From: JADJOY01 sp964450125
Lineage (GTDB): Bacteria > JADJOY01
Length of the DNA: 14,569 nucleotides
NCBI GenBank assembly: GCA_964450125.1
Contig: CAYVDO010000201.1
Coordinates: 1 to 14,569, forward strand
Direction of reading: 5' to 3'
How positions within the stretch are numbered: the first letter of the stretch is position 1; every line of letters begins with the position of its first letter. The position numbers and the translations under genes are program-made. The notes beneath the pieces are model-generated. The model saw only the letters and a list, made by a program, of their open reading frames with translations, ran no database searches and was not told the origin of the DNA. Shown here in pieces: positions 6,470 through 13,094 of the stretch.

Positions 6470-7662
6470 GCGTCGTCGTGCTCACCACGTGCTATCCGCG
6501 TTTCGCTGGAGATTTCGCGGGCGCGCACGTGGAGCGCGGGGTACGCCGCCTGATCGCGTCGGGTCACCACGTGACCGTCGTCGCCCCCGCTGACGATCGC
6601 AACCAAGAGCCGACCTGGACAGGCGGCGCCACGATCCGCCGCGCCCGTTACCTGCCACGACGCTGGCGTCGGCTGCCGTACGGCTACGGTGGTATTCCCG
6701 TGCATTTGCGCGCCCATCCGTGGCGAGTGCTGGAAGTGCCGTTTCTGATTCTTGGGCTCGCCGTCGAGGCGTGGCGAGCCGCGCGCGCCGCGGACGTGCT
6801 TCATGCGAACTGGCTGTTCACTGGCTTCGCCGCGTGGCCGGCGCACGTGGCCAAGCGGGTGCCGCTGCTCTTGACCCTGCGCGGCAGCGATCTGGTGCTC
6901 GCCGAGTCTGCGGCGCCGCTGCGGATAGCGGCGCGTTGGTTGCTGGCACGGGTCGATGGCGTAGCGCCGGTCAGCCAAGATCTCGCGAGTCGGGCGATCG
7001 ATCTGGGCGCACACGCCGAGCGCACCCGTCCGGTCGCTGACGGTGCCGAGACCGACGGTTTCGCGACACGGGAAGCGGCGCGTGCCGCGCTCGGGCTGGA
7101 TTCCGCGGCGCGCATCGTGCTCTTCGTCGGCAACGTGATCGCCGTGAAGGGAATCGACGTGCTGATCGAAGCCGCCGCGCGGCTTCGCACGCGGCCCGAT
7201 CTCGAGGACGTCCGATTCGTGCTCGTGGGGGGAGGCGCGGACATTCCGCGTTACGAGGAGCTGGCTCGGGAACGCGGTGTGGGCGAGGTGCTGCGCTTCA
7301 CGGGCTTTCGGCCGACCGACGAGGTGCCCACGTGGATGGCGGCTTGTGACGTGCTGTGTCTGCCGAGCCGATCGGAGGGACTCCCCAACGTGATCCTCGA
7401 GGCCATGGGCGTTGGCCGGGCGATCGTCGCCACGCGCGTGGGTGGCGTACCGGATCTGATCGAGGACGGCGGAAACGGTCTGCTGGTTCCGTCCGAGGCG
7501 CCGGATGCGCTCGCCACGGCCCTGGCGCGGCTGCTCGGCGATCCCGGCGAGCGCGAGCGGATGGGCGAGCGCAGCCGCGAGCTCCTGCGCCAGCGCGGGC
7601 TCACCTGGGAAGCGACCGCTGCGTGCTACGACCAGCTCTACCGCGAGCTAGTCCTGAAATAG
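6466..7662 (+). CDS. GT4-family glycosyltransferase
   Basis: A 398-residue GT-B glycosyltransferase of family GT4, a retaining enzyme using a nucleotide-sugar donor, probably in surface polysaccharide or glycolipid synthesis. The N-terminal acceptor lobe has VVVLTTCYPRFAGDFAGAHV at residues 3-22, a typical opening with a Gly-rich loop, and LLLTLRGSD at 134-142. The donor lobe begins near residue 215 (VLFVGNVIAVKGIDVLIEAA). The catalytic EX7E pair is Glu304 and Glu312 in SRSEGLPNVILEAMG, followed by VATRVGGVPDLI and GNGLLVP. Length is normal for the family. ATG 6466 is the only sensible start, yet it lies within a 25-bp hairpin. It shares strand with the GT2 gene, so the two may act in one pathway. 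Confidence 0.9.
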   Translation: MRVVVLTTCYPRFAGDFAGAHVERGVRRLIASGHHVTVVAPADDRNQEPTWTGGATIRRARYLPRRWRRLPYGYGGIPVHLRAHPWRVLEVPFLILGLAVEAWRAARAADVLHANWLFTGFAAWPAHVAKRVPLLLTLRGSDLVLAESAAPLRIAARWLLARVDGVAPVSQDLASRAIDLGAHAERTRPVADGAETDGFATREAARAALGLDSAARIVLFVGNVIAVKGIDVLIEAAARLRTRPDLEDVRFVLVGGGADIPRYEELARERGVGEVLRFTGFRPTDEVPTWMAACDVLCLPSRSEGLPNVILEAMGVGRAIVATRVGGVPDLIEDGGNGLLVPSEAPDALATALARLLGDPGERERMGERSRELLRQRGLTWEATAACYDQLYRELVLK

Positions 7663-7701
7663 GCGCATCGAAAAATGAGCGTACTCGTAGGGGGCAAGAT
7701 C

Positions 7702-7813
7702 GGCACGCGCCAGCGGCGCGTCGCGAGCGAAGCGAGTCGCCTTGGGGGTGGGTCCCATCGCGGCTTTGCCGCGATGGGCGGGGGGCTTGAAGAGCCCCCC
7801 GAGGCAACATTCG
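7702..7813 (+). repeat. Structured intergenic repeat, copy B
   Basis: The 112-bp copy begins GGCACGCGCCAGCGGCGCG, as in copy A. Its middle holds a perfect 11-bp hairpin, CCCATCGCGGC-TTT-GCCGCGATGGG (7753-7777 approximately), different in sequence from the middle hairpin of A but in the same place. It is followed by GGGGGGCT/AGCCCCCC, where one A-T pair of copy A is replaced by G-C on both arms. A further hairpin, CGCGCGGG/CCCGCGCG, follows before the hydrolase gene. Confidence 0.8.
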
Positions 7814-7839
7814 CGCGGGACCCGCGCGGGAGTCGATCG

Positions 7840-8826
7840 ATGAGCAATCACCGCAGCAGATCGCGGATCGGAACGTGGGTGTTGCTGCTGGTGTGCGCGG
7901 GTTGCGCCGTGCGGACGGCCCCACCGGAGCCGCAGAAGGGCGGGTGGACGCACCGTGCCGATCCGTTCCGCCACACTCCGGTCGCGTTTCCGTTCACGCT
8001 GGAAGCCGCGCCCGACGAGCAACCCGAGTTCGCCACGTGGCATCTACGTTACGACGCCATCGATCGCCAGGATCCCAAGAACCCGACGGTGCACGCGGTA
8101 CTGCGTTACCCACGCGCGGGAAGCAACGCGTTGGTGGTGGTGTTGCCGATCCTGGGTGGCGACTATTCGGAGACGGATTGGTTCGCGCGCGGCCTGGCCA
8201 GGGTTGGTCTGGCAACGCTGCGCTTCGACCGCAAGACCGACATCCTCGATCCCGACGGCGACTTCGAGCTGGCGGCGCGGCGCATTCGCGACACGGTGAT
8301 CGACGTGCGTCGCGCGCTCGATCTCTTCGCCGCCGTCTCGCCGCTCTCCCACCAGCCGATGCGCTTCGAGCGCGTGGGTCTGCTCGGCATCAGCATGGGC
8401 TCGATGATCGGCAATCTGATCGCCGCCTACGACTCGCGCATCGACGCTGCCGCGCTGGTGCTCACGGGCGGTGATTTCGCCAACGTCCTCGACTGCGCAC
8501 GCGACGAGATCGAGGTGAAGGCGTTTCTCGATGGGCTCGCTTCGCGTGGCTACGACGCCGATCGCATTCGCCGCGAGGCACACGGCTATCTCGACGGGGT
8601 CGATCCGCTGCGCCACGCGGCGAGCCTGGACCCGGCGACCACGTTGCTGATCCAGGGACGATTCGACGCGATCATCCCGTTCGAATCCGGCACGCGGCTG
8701 TGGGAAGCGGCGCACCGTCCCGAGCGCATCGTGCTGCCCTCGGGCCATTACAGCGCGGTGCTCTTCCTGCCCTACATCGAGACCCGCATCGAGGAGCACT
8801 TCACCAGGCACCTGCTCGGCCGATGA
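7840..8826 (+). CDS. Alpha/beta-hydrolase lipoprotein
   Basis: A 328-residue serine hydrolase with a lipoprotein signal: basic N-terminus, then VLLLVCAGC with the acylated cysteine at about residue 22 (the -3 position is Cys, slightly unusual). The alpha/beta-hydrolase triad is visible: nucleophile elbow GISMGS with Ser185, acid Asp276 in IQGRFDAIIP, and His303 in SGHYSA. An oxyanion-type LPILGGDYS (residues 102-110) comes before it. The start is ATG 7840, 7 bases after GGGAG; the open frame reaching back to 7675 runs through repeat copy B and is not used. The protein should be anchored in the cell envelope and act on an ester or acyl substrate, perhaps a lipid or glycolipid; the substrate is not evident. 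It converges with the thioesterase gene, leaving 23 bases between stops. Confidence 0.85.
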   Translation: MSNHRSRSRIGTWVLLLVCAGCAVRTAPPEPQKGGWTHRADPFRHTPVAFPFTLEAAPDEQPEFATWHLRYDAIDRQDPKNPTVHAVLRYPRAGSNALVVVLPILGGDYSETDWFARGLARVGLATLRFDRKTDILDPDGDFELAARRIRDTVIDVRRALDLFAAVSPLSHQPMRFERVGLLGISMGSMIGNLIAAYDSRIDAAALVLTGGDFANVLDCARDEIEVKAFLDGLASRGYDADRIRREAHGYLDGVDPLRHAASLDPATTLLIQGRFDAIIPFESGTRLWEAAHRPERIVLPSGHYSAVLFLPYIETRIEEHFTRHLLGR

Positions 8827-8849
8827 GCGGCGCGGCGTCGGCCGCTCGG

Positions 8850-9362
8850 TCAGCCACTCGCGTTGCGTGTGCCCACGAACGTCGCGCCGCGCTCGGCGGA
8901 AAGCACGCGAAACGTGCCATTCGCCCGTGCCAGCGTCGCACCCGAGTCGTCGAGCAGCCGGCCTTCGATCTCGAGATCGCGTCCGTCGCGGCGCACCAGC
9001 CACGCTTCGCCGCGAATCGGCACTTCCACGCGCAGCGGGCGGGCGAACTCGACGCTGAGCCGCACCGTCGCCACCACCGTATCCGGCACGATCACCGACG
9101 CGGTGGCGCCCATCACTTCGTCGAGGACCATGCACGTGGCGCCGCCGTGGGCGACGTTCGAGTAGCCCCGAAATTCGCGGCGCAGCGAGAGCTCGCAGAC
9201 CACCTTGTCGCCCTCACGGAAGGGACGCATGCCCAGCGAGAACGGGTTCTCGGTTCCGCAGGCGATGCAGCCGCGGGCGCGCACCGTCCACGCCCGCTCC
9301 GGCACAGAGCCGGTCGCCGTGGCTTCGGTCTCGATGGCTGCGGCATCGCGCGAGTCAGGCAC
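8850..9362 (-). CDS. PaaI/YbgC-like hotdog-fold thioesterase
   Basis: A hotdog-fold protein of about 170 residues. After a short N-terminal segment it has CIACGTENPFSLGMRPF, the 'CxxCG..NP.GL' opening typical of PaaI-like thioesterases, then YSNVAHGGATCMVLDEVMG. The latter is the HGG(A)-D-E helix that binds the acyl-CoA and carries the likely catalytic Asp/Glu, followed by the strand VATVRLSVEFARPL. Expected reaction: hydrolysis of an acyl-CoA thioester in the cytoplasm. The start is probably GTG 9362, which overlaps the histidine-kinase TGA by 8 bases; a later GTG near 9305 is possible. No strong Shine-Dalgarno is visible, so coupling to the kinase gene is likely. Fold assignment is firm; substrate unknown. 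Confidence 0.85.
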   Translation of the reverse strand: MPDSRDAAAIETEATATGSVPERAWTVRARGCIACGTENPFSLGMRPFREGDKVVCELSLRREFRGYSNVAHGGATCMVLDEVMGATASVIVPDTVVATVRLSVEFARPLRVEVPIRGEAWLVRRDGRDLEIEGRLLDDSGATLARANGTFRVLSAERGATFVGTRNASG

Positions 9363-11415
9363 GGGGCATCTCGCGAGGCGAGCGGGAGAGAAGCTGCGAA
9401 AGCGCTGCTCCGCGCAGCGGGAATCGCAGGCGGAACACCGCGCCACCGCCCGCGTGGTCGAGTACCTCGACACCCCCACCGTGGCTCGTCATCACGCGTT
9501 GCACCAGTGGCAGGCCGAGCCCGGTGCCTTGGCCAGGTGCCTTGGTGGAGAAGAACGGCTCGAAGATCCGGGTGCGGATGCCGGCGGGTACCCCCGGTCC
9601 GTCGTCCTCGACGTCGACGACGAGCGAGCGATCGCTTGGATCGCGGCGCGCCTTGATTCGGATCTGACCTTCGCCGTGCATCGCCTGTGCGGCGTTGCGC
9701 AGCAGGTTGAGCAGCGCCTGCTCGATCTCACGAGCGCAGCCGCGAATCGTGCCCACGTCGTCGGCGAGGTCGACGATCACCTCGGGTGTGGCCTTGGCGC
9801 GCGCAGCTCGGAACGAGCGCACGGCGCGCTCGACCACTTGCGCCGGAGCGACGTCGGTGTGCTGTTCCTGCGCCGGGCGCGCGTACGTCAGGAGCTCGGA
9901 CACGATGCGCGTCGCACGTTCGGCCTCGTTCACCAGGATGTCGAGCCGTTCGCGAGAGCCTGCGGGATTGCGCTCCACGGCACGTGCGCACAGCAACACC
10001 GCCGTGAGCGGATTGTTGAGCTCGTGGGCTACGGCCGACACGAATCCACCCATGGCACTGAGCCTCTCGGCTTGATCGAGGCGCGCGCGGATCTCGCGCT
10101 GCTCGGTCAGGTCCTTTGCGATTTCCAGCATCCGTGTCTGGCTCGCGTCGTCCGTGACCAGCGGCGAGATCGTGGACATCACGAAGCGGTGCGTCCCGTC
10201 GATTCGAACGCGCACCGATTCGAGCCCCGATCGCGGCGCGCCGCGGCGGAGCGTGTCCAAGAACGTCGTGACCTCCGGGCCGGATGCGAAGAACCGATCG
10301 ACGCGGGAGCCGATCGCCTCAGTGCGCGAGACACCGGAGATTCGCTCGGCACCACGGTTCCATGCTTCGACGGTACCGTCGCGGCGGTAGACGGCGATCC
10401 AATCGTCGGCGCTTTCGAACAGCCGACGATGCTCCGCCTCGAGGCGCTGGAAGCGCTGCGCGGCCTCGTGCTCGCTGCGATACAGGTAAGCGTTGGCGAG
10501 CGCATGCGCAGCGGCGTTGGCCAAAAGCCGCGTGGCGGCCAGATCGGCGGCGACCAGCGGCGGGTCGGCCATCACCACCATCGTGCCCACCACCGTGCCG
10601 CGGCGGACCATCGGCACGCACGCGAGGTGTGTCTCGACGGTGGCCTCGGCTTCCCGTGGCAGCTCGGGCTCGGGGGATGTGGTGAGCACCTCGACGGGGT
10701 GGCCGGGCGCCTCGGGCTGGTAGAGCGTGCGCAGCAGCCGCGCGCGCGGCACCAATACCGCGAGTTGCTCCGCGACGGCGCGGACGATCTCGTCGACTTC
10801 GAGGTCGGGATCGAGGCGCTCGGTCACCGTCAACACCGTTTCCAGCGCCCGCCGCTGGTGCTCGCTGGCGGTGAGTGCCTGGTGCTCGTCGCGGCTCGAC
10901 TGCGCGATCAGCCCGAAGAAGGTCCCAGTGCCGAACAGCAGCGGAACGTGGATCCACAGTGCGGAGCTCCACGGCTCGTCGGCCTCGTGGCCGACGACCA
11001 ACGCGAATGCGTACGCGACGCATGCGGCGGAGGTGGCGAGCGTCACCCGTCTGTAGGTGCCGGTGAGGCTCACCACCAACAGCAGCACGAAGTACGCCAG
11101 GAAGAACTGATCGTGCGCCCCGTCGGTGAGCGCCACGGCGGTGGTGATGATCGCTAGATCGCCCACCACCAGGGCGGTCTGCAGGCGTGGGCTGCCGAAG
11201 CGCTCCGGCGGCTGGCGCGCGAACCACACCTGGCTCGCGAGGAATACGGCGGCGAGCAGGAGCGATGGCCTGGGTGACGGCGCTTCCCCCGAGGCCAACG
11301 CAGCGGTGGTCACCAACGCGAGCGCGAGCCTGAGCGACAGGATCGCGGCACGGTTGTCGAGCCAGCCGCGACCGAGGCTCGGCCGATGCAGGAAATCGAA
11401 GGCGCCCTGGGACAC
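9355..11415 (-). CDS. Sensor histidine kinase with membrane, GAF and PAS domains
   Basis: A 686-residue hybrid-architecture sensor kinase. In order: about five hydrophobic segments at residues 24-170, a coiled linker (170-200), a GAF-like domain (about 200-310, with CVPMVRRGTVVGTMVVM), a PAS domain (about 328-440, RLFESADDWIAVYRRDGTVE), HisKA with the phosphoacceptor His464 in AVAHELNNPLTAV, and the HATPase domain with N-box Asn574 (LLNLLRNAAQAM), G1 DDGPGVP (604-610), F-box FEPFFST (618-624) and G2 GTGLGL (630-635). It has no receiver domain. The start is GTG 11415, with GAGG 9 bases upstream. No response regulator is adjacent; instead the thioesterase gene overlaps its end by 8 bases. The H-box and GAF-PAS layout resemble NtrB/AtoS-like kinases. 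The signal sensed is unknown. Confidence 0.93.
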   Translation of the reverse strand: MSQGAFDFLHRPSLGRGWLDNRAAILSLRLALALVTTAALASGEAPSPRPSLLLAAVFLASQVWFARQPPERFGSPRLQTALVVGDLAIITTAVALTDGAHDQFFLAYFVLLLVVSLTGTYRRVTLATSAACVAYAFALVVGHEADEPWSSALWIHVPLLFGTGTFFGLIAQSSRDEHQALTASEHQRRALETVLTVTERLDPDLEVDEIVRAVAEQLAVLVPRARLLRTLYQPEAPGHPVEVLTTSPEPELPREAEATVETHLACVPMVRRGTVVGTMVVMADPPLVAADLAATRLLANAAAHALANAYLYRSEHEAAQRFQRLEAEHRRLFESADDWIAVYRRDGTVEAWNRGAERISGVSRTEAIGSRVDRFFASGPEVTTFLDTLRRGAPRSGLESVRVRIDGTHRFVMSTISPLVTDDASQTRMLEIAKDLTEQREIRARLDQAERLSAMGGFVSAVAHELNNPLTAVLLCARAVERNPAGSRERLDILVNEAERATRIVSELLTYARPAQEQHTDVAPAQVVERAVRSFRAARAKATPEVIVDLADDVGTIRGCAREIEQALLNLLRNAAQAMHGEGQIRIKARRDPSDRSLVVDVEDDGPGVPAGIRTRIFEPFFSTKAPGQGTGLGLPLVQRVMTSHGGGVEVLDHAGGGAVFRLRFPLRGAALSQLLSRSPREMPRA

Positions 11416-11509
11416 GAAGCTTGGCCTCGAAGGCGAAATGGCAGCGCGGGGGTGGGGCGTCGCCAGTCTAGCCGCGAAACGAGCGCGAAGCGCTTGCGTG
11501 GGGCTGGCA

Positions 11510-11554
11510 GGCTGCTGAGCGACTCGCAGGAGCGAGCTCTTCGAGCCTGTCGAT
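11510..11554 (+). repeat. Short hairpin repeat, copy 2
   Basis: Reads GGCTGCTGAGC-GACTCGC, then GGAGCGAGC and GAGCCTGTCGATG. It is the plus-strand counterpart of 4573-4619. It abuts copy C of the larger repeat (11551-11665), sharing its last few bases, and the two together occupy most of the gap upstream of the histidine kinase. Confidence 0.55.
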
Positions 11555-11665
11555 GTTTCCTCGGGGGTCTGTTTCAGACTTCCGCCCCGAAAAGGGCGCG
11601 ACTCTTGCGCGGCCCCACCCCCAAGCAGACTCGTTACGCTCGTCGGCCCACCGCTGGCGCGTGCC
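11551..11665 (-). repeat. Structured intergenic repeat, copy C
   Basis: Inverted relative to copies A and B: 115 bp, beginning GGCACGCGCCAGCGG on the minus strand and ending CCGAGGAAACATCG. The middle hairpin is GGG(C)CGCG...CGCGCCC and the 3' hairpin GTCTG-AAA-CAGAC, again different in sequence but equivalent in place. It lies in the 382-base gap (11416-11797) between the kinase and nucleosidase genes. The remainder of that gap holds only a GCCGGC-TGG-GCCGGC inverted repeat at 11676-11690. Confidence 0.75.
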
Positions 11666-11797
11666 GCTTTGAGCAGCCGGCTGGGCCGGCGTTCGGTGGC
11701 GATCGCACGGTGACTTCGCCAGCCTTTTTCGAGGCAGGATCGCGGCAGGTGCCGGAGCTCGGCGCGCGTGAATCCGGCATGCCGTCGCTCGTGCCGA

Positions 11798-12499
11798 TCA
11801 CGCGCGCGCCAGCTCGGGGGCGACGCGCGCCACGACGCCGGCGAGGATCGCGTTTGCCGTGCGCGCGGCGCGCACCATCGGCGGGATGTCCGCGACGAGC
11901 CCCGGGCGGCTCAGGAGCCGTCGTACGAGCAACCGAAGACGCACCTCGCCACGCTCGTCCACGGCTGCCGCGAGGTCGGGGAGTCGGTGCTCGACGGGGT
12001 CGAGCACGACGCGCACGGATGCACAGGGCAGATCGTGGTCGTTGCAGACCGCTGTGACCGCCAGCCCTTCCATCTCGACGGCGAGATAGCCGCGCGCACC
12101 GAACGCGCGCTTCTCGCGTGGGTCGGCGAGCACCCGCGGGCTGGTGACGAACGGGCCGACGCGGTGGGAGATGCCGGCGCCGTGGAGCGCCTGGCACAGC
12201 CGCTCGGTGAGCGCGGGCGTCATCGCGACCGGATGACCGGGGTCGTTTCCCGCGAGGAGGTGATGCTGCGTCGGCACCACCACGTCACCGATCGCGAGGG
12301 TGGGATCGAGGCCGCCTGCGAGTCCGACGAGGAGCACGGCACTCGGCCGCCCGCGCGCGAGAAGCGCCCGGGTGGCGTCGGCGGCCCGCGTGGGCCCCAT
12401 GGCGATCCGGTGCAGCGACCACGGCGCGCCGGAGGCGAGTGGTGCAACGCGTGCCAGCGCGCGTGCCTCACCCGCGGTGGGGGCGAGCACCCAGATCAT
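11798..12499 (-). CDS. Phosphorylase-superfamily nucleosidase
   Basis: A 233-residue member of the PNP/UDP phosphorylase superfamily, nearest in pattern to MTA/SAH nucleosidases and the hopanoid-associated HpnG group, which cleave an N-glycosidic bond in a nucleoside. Visible: start MIWVLAPTAGEARAL, the loop VGLAGGLDPTLAIGDVVVP at residues 58-76, the ribose-binding AVEMEG at 140-145 (Met-Glu pair), and RVVLDPVE with a candidate catalytic Asp167. The family usually has 'SD' at that point; here it is 'LD', so specificity may differ. The start is ATG 12499; the frame is open for 15 more codons upstream, but those are Arg/Gly/Pro-rich. No clear Shine-Dalgarno. No hpn or menaquinone genes are nearby to settle the pathway. 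Confidence 0.8.
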   Translation of the reverse strand: MIWVLAPTAGEARALARVAPLASGAPWSLHRIAMGPTRAADATRALLARGRPSAVLLVGLAGGLDPTLAIGDVVVPTQHHLLAGNDPGHPVAMTPALTERLCQALHGAGISHRVGPFVTSPRVLADPREKRAFGARGYLAVEMEGLAVTAVCNDHDLPCASVRVVLDPVEHRLPDLAAAVDERGEVRLRLLVRRLLSRPGLVADIPPMVRAARTANAILAGVVARVAPELARA

Positions 12500-12592
12500 G
12501 GCCGGTATCCGGCGCGGCCTTCCGCGTCGACCCCGGCCTGGCACGCCCGCCCGAGGGGCTCAGGAAATCTGAATGACCTCGGCAACTTTCGC

Positions 12593-12621
12593 TTGACAGT
12601 TGAAATGCGTTCTCCTACCAT
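12593..12621 (+). promoter_or_regulatory. Strong sigma70-type promoter for the short exported protein
   Basis: Consensus -35 TTGACA (12593-12598), 17-base spacer, -10 TACCAT (12616-12621). Transcription should start near 12628, leaving a leader of about 65 bases. This leader contains a GAGCG...CGCTC inverted repeat (12641-12660) around CACGTG. Confidence 0.75.
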
Positions 12622-12693
12622 CCGTTTGGTTCTCGCGGACGAGCGACACGTGTGCCGCTCGTGTGCCGTGCGAACGATACCCGGAGGAACGCG

Positions 12694-12966
12694 ATGAAAC
12701 GCCTCTTCGTCAGTGCAGCGACGGTTGCCCTTCTCGTGGCTGGCCTCAGCGGAACCGCCCGTGCGAATGCCGAGTACGCGTCGGTGATCGACGATCATCC
12801 GGTTCGCATCGCCGCGTATCCCGTGAACATGGTCGGCACGCTTCTGCAGTGGGTGTTCTTCCGTCCGTACCACTACGTGATGTCGCTTCCCTACGTCTCG
12901 GACATCTCGGGCCACAAGATCAACGAGACGCTCATCACCGACAGCAAGTCCGGCATCGCGCTCTGA
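12694..12966 (+). CDS. Short exported protein of unknown function
   Basis: A 90-residue product with a clear signal peptide: MKRLFVSAATVALLVAGLSG, then TARAN-A with Ala-X-Ala cleavage near residue 24. The mature part, about 65 residues, has a hydrophobic segment with repeated aromatics (YPVNMVGTLLQWVFFRPYHY) preceded by DDHPVR and ends in short polar sequence. The pattern 'HP-R-aay--n-vGtllqwv-FRP-H' recalls small proteins of uncultured lineages with no known role; that is a loose recollection. The start is ATG 12694 with GGAGGAA 5-6 bases upstream. It has its own consensus promoter and terminator, so it is a monocistronic, probably well-expressed gene. The hydrophobic segment could span or lie on a membrane. 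Confidence 0.8.
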   Translation: MKRLFVSAATVALLVAGLSGTARANAEYASVIDDHPVRIAAYPVNMVGTLLQWVFFRPYHYVMSLPYVSDISGHKINETLITDSKSGIAL

Positions 12967-13026
12967 GGCGCGACACCGCTCGCACCCACGATCGGCGCGT
13001 TTTGGCGCAGCCGGCCGGGGGATGAC

Positions 13027-13060
13027 CGAAAGCCCGAGGCGGAGAGGCCTCGGGCTTTCG
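13027..13060. terminator. Bidirectional terminator hairpin
   Basis: A perfect 14-bp stem, CGAAAGCCCGAGGC paired with GCCTCGGGCTTTCG, with loop GGAGAG, followed by TGTTT. On the minus strand it is followed by a shorter T-poor tail. It lies between the convergent exported-protein gene and the helicase gene and can serve both. A smaller GAGCCT/AGGCTC hairpin is at 13069-13086. Confidence 0.85.
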
Positions 13061-13094
13061 TGTTTCCCGAGCCTCACGCAAGGCTCACCGGCGC

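Noticed and set aside
8827..8849. GCGGC/GCCGC inverted repeat between the convergent hydrolase and thioesterase genes as a terminator
   Set aside because: The 5-bp stem is too short in this GC-rich context and no T-run follows on either strand.
9205..11157. Open frame of 650 codons on the plus strand, antisense to the histidine kinase
   Set aside because: High GC third positions make long shadow frames. The minus-strand frame has all kinase motifs in order, while this one has none and is rich in Arg, Gly and His.
11386..12197. Long plus- and minus-strand frames through repeat copy C and the nucleosidase gene
   Set aside because: They cross the repeat and read out of frame against a nucleosidase with recognisable motifs; no ribosome site or domain supports them.
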